From: Chryseobacterium indologenes
GTDB taxonomy: Bacteria; Bacteroidota; Bacteroidia; Flavobacteriales; Weeksellaceae
Length of the DNA: 64,000 nucleotides
Assembly (NCBI RefSeq): GCF_002025665.1
Contig: NZ_CP018786.1
Span: 1,116,001-1,180,000, forward strand
Direction of reading: 5' to 3'
Part shown: one piece after another, positions 61,885 through 64,000 of the stretch
Layout of the letters: each line of letters starts with the position of its first letter
Position numbering within the stretch: the stretch's first letter is position 1
Made by a program: the position numbers and the translations under genes
The notes under the pieces: model-generated
Database searches by the model: none
Seen by the model: the letters and a program-made list of their open reading frames with translations, nothing else
Told to the model about the DNA's origin: nothing

Positions 61885-61900
61885 AACTTCAATTTTAGAA

Positions 61901-62767
61901 ATGGAAAATTCAGTTCAAGACACTACCGTTCAAAAACCAAAATGGATCCGCGTAAAACTTCCTACCGGAAAGAATTACAGAGAGCTGAGAACTTTGGTTG
62001 ATAAATATAAATTAAATACCATTTGCCAAAGCGGAAGCTGCCCGAACATGGGAGAATGTTGGGGTGAAGGTACAGCTACTTTCATGATTTTAGGAAATAT
62101 CTGTACAAGAAGCTGTGGATTCTGTGGTGTAAAAACAGGAAAACCACTTGATGTAAACTGGGATGAACCTGAAAAAGTAGCAAGATCCATCAAATTAATG
62201 AAGATCAAACATGCCGTTCTTACTTCTGTAGACCGTGATGATCTGAAAGATATGGGTTCTATTCTTTGGGGAGAAACAGTGAATGCTGTCAGAAGAATTT
62301 CTCCGGGAACGACAATGGAAACTTTGATTCCGGATTTCCAGGGACTTACAAAACACCTTGACAGATTAGTAGATGTAGCTCCTGAAGTGATCTCTCACAA
62401 CATGGAAACTGTAAAACGTCTGACCAGAGAAGTAAGAATTCAGGCTAAATATGAAAGAAGCCTTGAAGTATTAAGATACCTGAAAGAAGCCGGACAAAGA
62501 AGAACCAAAACAGGAGTAATGCTTGGATTAGGGGAAACTAAAGATGAGGTTTTCCAGACGATCGAAGATATCAGAAATGCCAATGTAGATGTGATTACAC
62601 TTGGACAATATCTGCAGCCAACTAAAAAACATCTTCCGGTAAAGAAATTTATCACTCCTGAAGAATTTGATGAATTCGGGGATTTTGCAAGAAGCTTAGG
62701 TTTCAGACACGTTGAAAGTTCTCCTCTTGTAAGAAGTTCTTACCACGCAGAAAAACATATTCATTAA
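61901..62767 (+). CDS. lipA: lipoyl synthase
   Basis: A 288-residue radical SAM enzyme. The auxiliary cluster motif has Cys42, Cys47 and Cys53 ([12 protein letters not shown]) and the SAM cluster motif has Cys68, Cys72 and Cys75 (CTRSCGFC). The C-terminal [13 protein letters not shown] supplies the conserved Ser ligand. It inserts two sulfurs into octanoyl-lipoyl-domain substrates. It is single-gene, with its own promoter and terminator; lipB is not in the window. Confidence 0.97.
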   Translation: MENSVQDTTVQKPKWIRVKLPTGKNYRELRTLVDKYKLNTICQSGSCPNMGECWGEGTATFMILGNICTRSCGFCGVKTGKPLDVNWDEPEKVARSIKLMKIKHAVLTSVDRDDLKDMGSILWGETVNAVRRISPGTTMETLIPDFQGLTKHLDRLVDVAPEVISHNMETVKRLTREVRIQAKYERSLEVLRYLKEAGQRRTKTGVMLGLGETKDEVFQTIEDIRNANVDVITLGQYLQPTKKHLPVKKFITPEEFDEFGDFARSLGFRHVESSPLVRSSYHAEKHIH

Positions 62768-62770
62768 AAA

Positions 62771-62801
62771 TACAAACCGTTCAGCAATGAACGGTTTTTT
62801 G
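62771..62801 (+). terminator. lipA terminator
   Basis: Stem AACCGTTCA / TGAACGGTT with loop GCAA, followed by a T run. Confidence 0.85.
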
Positions 62802-62911
62802 TTTGTTAGGGATCAGGTAGCAGATTACAGGTGACAGGTATCAGCTGTGAGAAATTAGCCTGTGAGGGATTAGCTAATGAATGTGGCAATCTTTACAATA
62901 ACGGCTGCCAT

Positions 62912-62967
62912 CATTCCCATCCTTTGAAGGGGTGGCAAAAATTCAAAGAATTTTTGACGGGGTGGTT
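62912..62967. repeat. dispersed-type palindromic repeat (GGGGTGGCAAAAATTC...)
   Basis: The core is CAAAAATTC-AAA-GAATTTTTG (62936-62956), an exact inverted repeat, flanked by GGGGTGG on both sides in direct orientation. The wording CCTTTGAAGGGGTGG and GACGGGGTGG is of a type I associate with dispersed repeats in Flavobacteria. It is non-coding. Confidence 0.5.
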
Positions 62968-62989
62968 CATAACACTCATCAAAGCCTAC

Positions 62990-63883
62990 TTAACAAGTCG
63001 TATCCTTTTTAATCACTCCAATCCTCCCATTAATTTCAATCGGTCTGAAATGTTTCTTCTTAAACTCAGAAGGCGTTTCTCCTGTATGCTGTTTGAAAAG
63101 TTTATTAAAATAAGAAAGACTTTCAAAGCCCACCTGAAAACAAACTTCTGTCACAGACTGATCTTTCAGCAGGAATATTTTAGCCTGATTAATCCTGTAA
63201 TTGTTGACAAAATCTGTAAACGTCATATTCGTCTGCTTTTTAAAATACCGGCAGAAAGCAGGAGTACTCAAACTGACAACCTTGGCTACTTCGTTTACGT
63301 TGGGTTTTCTGTCGTAATTTTCATGGATATAATCGTAGATGGTTCCCATTCTGATTTTATCATTCAAAAACCATTTAATTCTGGTATCATCTTTATTAAG
63401 TTCTTTTACTTCAGTAGAATCGGCCAGGATTTGTAGTATTTCAATCAATCCCATCAGGGATTCAAAAGAGCCTTTATTTTTAATAATCTGTAGTTTTTCA
63501 ATAACAGTATTTTTGGTTTCTCCGGAGAATGAGAGCCCAAGATATGAACGTTCTAAAAGGGTTTTAATATTTTCAAATTCAGGAACAGGAAGGATGATAT
63601 CCTGAAGGAAACTTTCCCGCATCTGCAATACAAGCTGCTTGCATTCGGTCTGAATCCCATAATCAAAATTAAGATGGGGAACATTGGAACCAATCAGCAA
63701 AAGATCACTGTCTGTAAAACCTGAAATATTTTTTCCCACATGCCGGATTCCATTCACCGCTTCTACATAGACCAGTTCAATTTCCGGATGATAATGCCAG
63801 AAAAAACAGTTTTTCAGAGAAGGAGCAAATAGTTTAAACGATTTCCCTTTTTCAAACTCGATAATTTCTTTCTGGATCTTCAT
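62990..63883 (-). CDS. AraC-family transcriptional regulator
   Basis: A 297-residue protein. The N-terminal cupin-like domain (FFWHYHPEIELVYVEAVNGI at about 28-47, then DLLLIGSNVPHLNFD) is a small-ligand-binding fold. The C-terminal double helix-turn-helix of about 100 residues has VNEVAKVVSLSTPAFCRYFK, then VNNYRINQAKIFLL, and VTEVCFQVGFESLSYFNKLF. Such regulators often control carbohydrate or catabolic genes, but the target here lies outside the window. It is a single gene. Confidence 0.93.
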   Translation of the reverse strand: MKIQKEIIEFEKGKSFKLFAPSLKNCFFWHYHPEIELVYVEAVNGIRHVGKNISGFTDSDLLLIGSNVPHLNFDYGIQTECKQLVLQMRESFLQDIILPVPEFENIKTLLERSYLGLSFSGETKNTVIEKLQIIKNKGSFESLMGLIEILQILADSTEVKELNKDDTRIKWFLNDKIRMGTIYDYIHENYDRKPNVNEVAKVVSLSTPAFCRYFKKQTNMTFTDFVNNYRINQAKIFLLKDQSVTEVCFQVGFESLSYFNKLFKQHTGETPSEFKKKHFRPIEINGRIGVIKKDTTC

Positions 63884-64000
63884 TTTGTTCTTATTTGATT
63901 GTTTCTGAATTTAAAATTAAGTAAAAAGGTTAATACGGAGCAAATTTTTATCATTCAAAGAGGTGTGAAATTCAAACTTTCTTTCGATTTTTGCACTTTC
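63884..64000. other. upstream region at the window edge
   Basis: No ORF. The sequence contains AT-rich words but no full TTG/TAnnTTTG promoter that I can place with confidence. Confidence 0.3.

Noticed and set aside
62831..63436. 201-codon plus-strand ORF
   Set aside because: It runs through the palindromic repeat and antisense to the AraC-family gene; no domain or plausible start.

Overview
The window looks like chromosomal DNA of a Flavobacteriia member, most likely Chryseobacterium or a close Weeksellaceae relative. The DNA is AT-rich. Promoters follow the Bacteroidetes pattern TTG-N19-22-TAnnTTTG rather than the E. coli -35/-10. There is a type IX secretion (Por) C-terminal sorting domain, there are many short lipoproteins with SC lipoboxes, and the parA-parB-DUF5683-dapB-lepB-wbqC gene order is one I associate with this class. 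The genus is inferred from family resemblance, not from a marker-gene search.

Layout. 1-2337: 3' part of a DUF4269 gene, a TatD-type nuclease and a polytopic membrane protein in one tight operon. 2384-3688: DEAD-box helicase. 3689-7199: a decayed gene copy, then a secreted head-repeat protein and a T9SS cargo protein. 7257-10415: DUF6438 lipoprotein, then hpt-adk-obg on the minus strand. 10814-15336: ABC-F ATPase, HEAT-repeat protein, P-loop kinase-like protein, monoglyceride-lipase-like hydrolase and a secreted protein. 15517-24156: purA, a small membrane protein, a TonB-family protein, then parA-parB-DUF5683-dapB-lepB-wbqC. 24244-27257: subtilisin-like protease, lipocalin-like lipoprotein and OmpA-family lipoprotein. 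27365-32956: a four-gene cluster resembling the mycobacterial decaprenyl-phosphoryl-arabinose pathway (UbiA-type phosphoribosyltransferase, DprE1-like oxidase, DprE2-like reductase, HAD phosphatase), then a PrcB-like lipoprotein, a cysteine desulfurase and thioredoxin.

33083-50984 is the main accessory block: four identical tandem tRNA-Asp genes, a roughly 17 kb exopolysaccharide locus all on the plus strand, and a fifth identical tRNA-Asp. The locus encodes a WbpM/CapD-type dehydratase, Wza-like export protein, Wzc-like tyrosine kinase, two nucleotide-sugar dehydrogenases, Wzx flippase, pyruvyltransferase, Wzy-like polymerase, four glycosyltransferases and a secreted protein that may be a lyase or hydrolase. 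Together these suggest an acidic, possibly pyruvylated, Wzx/Wzy-dependent polymer.

51352-63883: L,D-transpeptidase, membrane protein, aspartyl-protease/PDZ protein, carboxylesterase, a NarL-type two-component system flanked by two similar small lipoproteins, tyrS, an ECF sigma factor, a secreted protein, lipA and an AraC-family regulator.

Intergenic regions carry several kinds of short palindromic repeats. I found no transposase, integrase, CRISPR array, prophage or rRNA. The strongest candidates for something unusual are the DprE-like operon, the tRNA-bracketed exopolysaccharide block, and the two-component system between paralogous lipoproteins.
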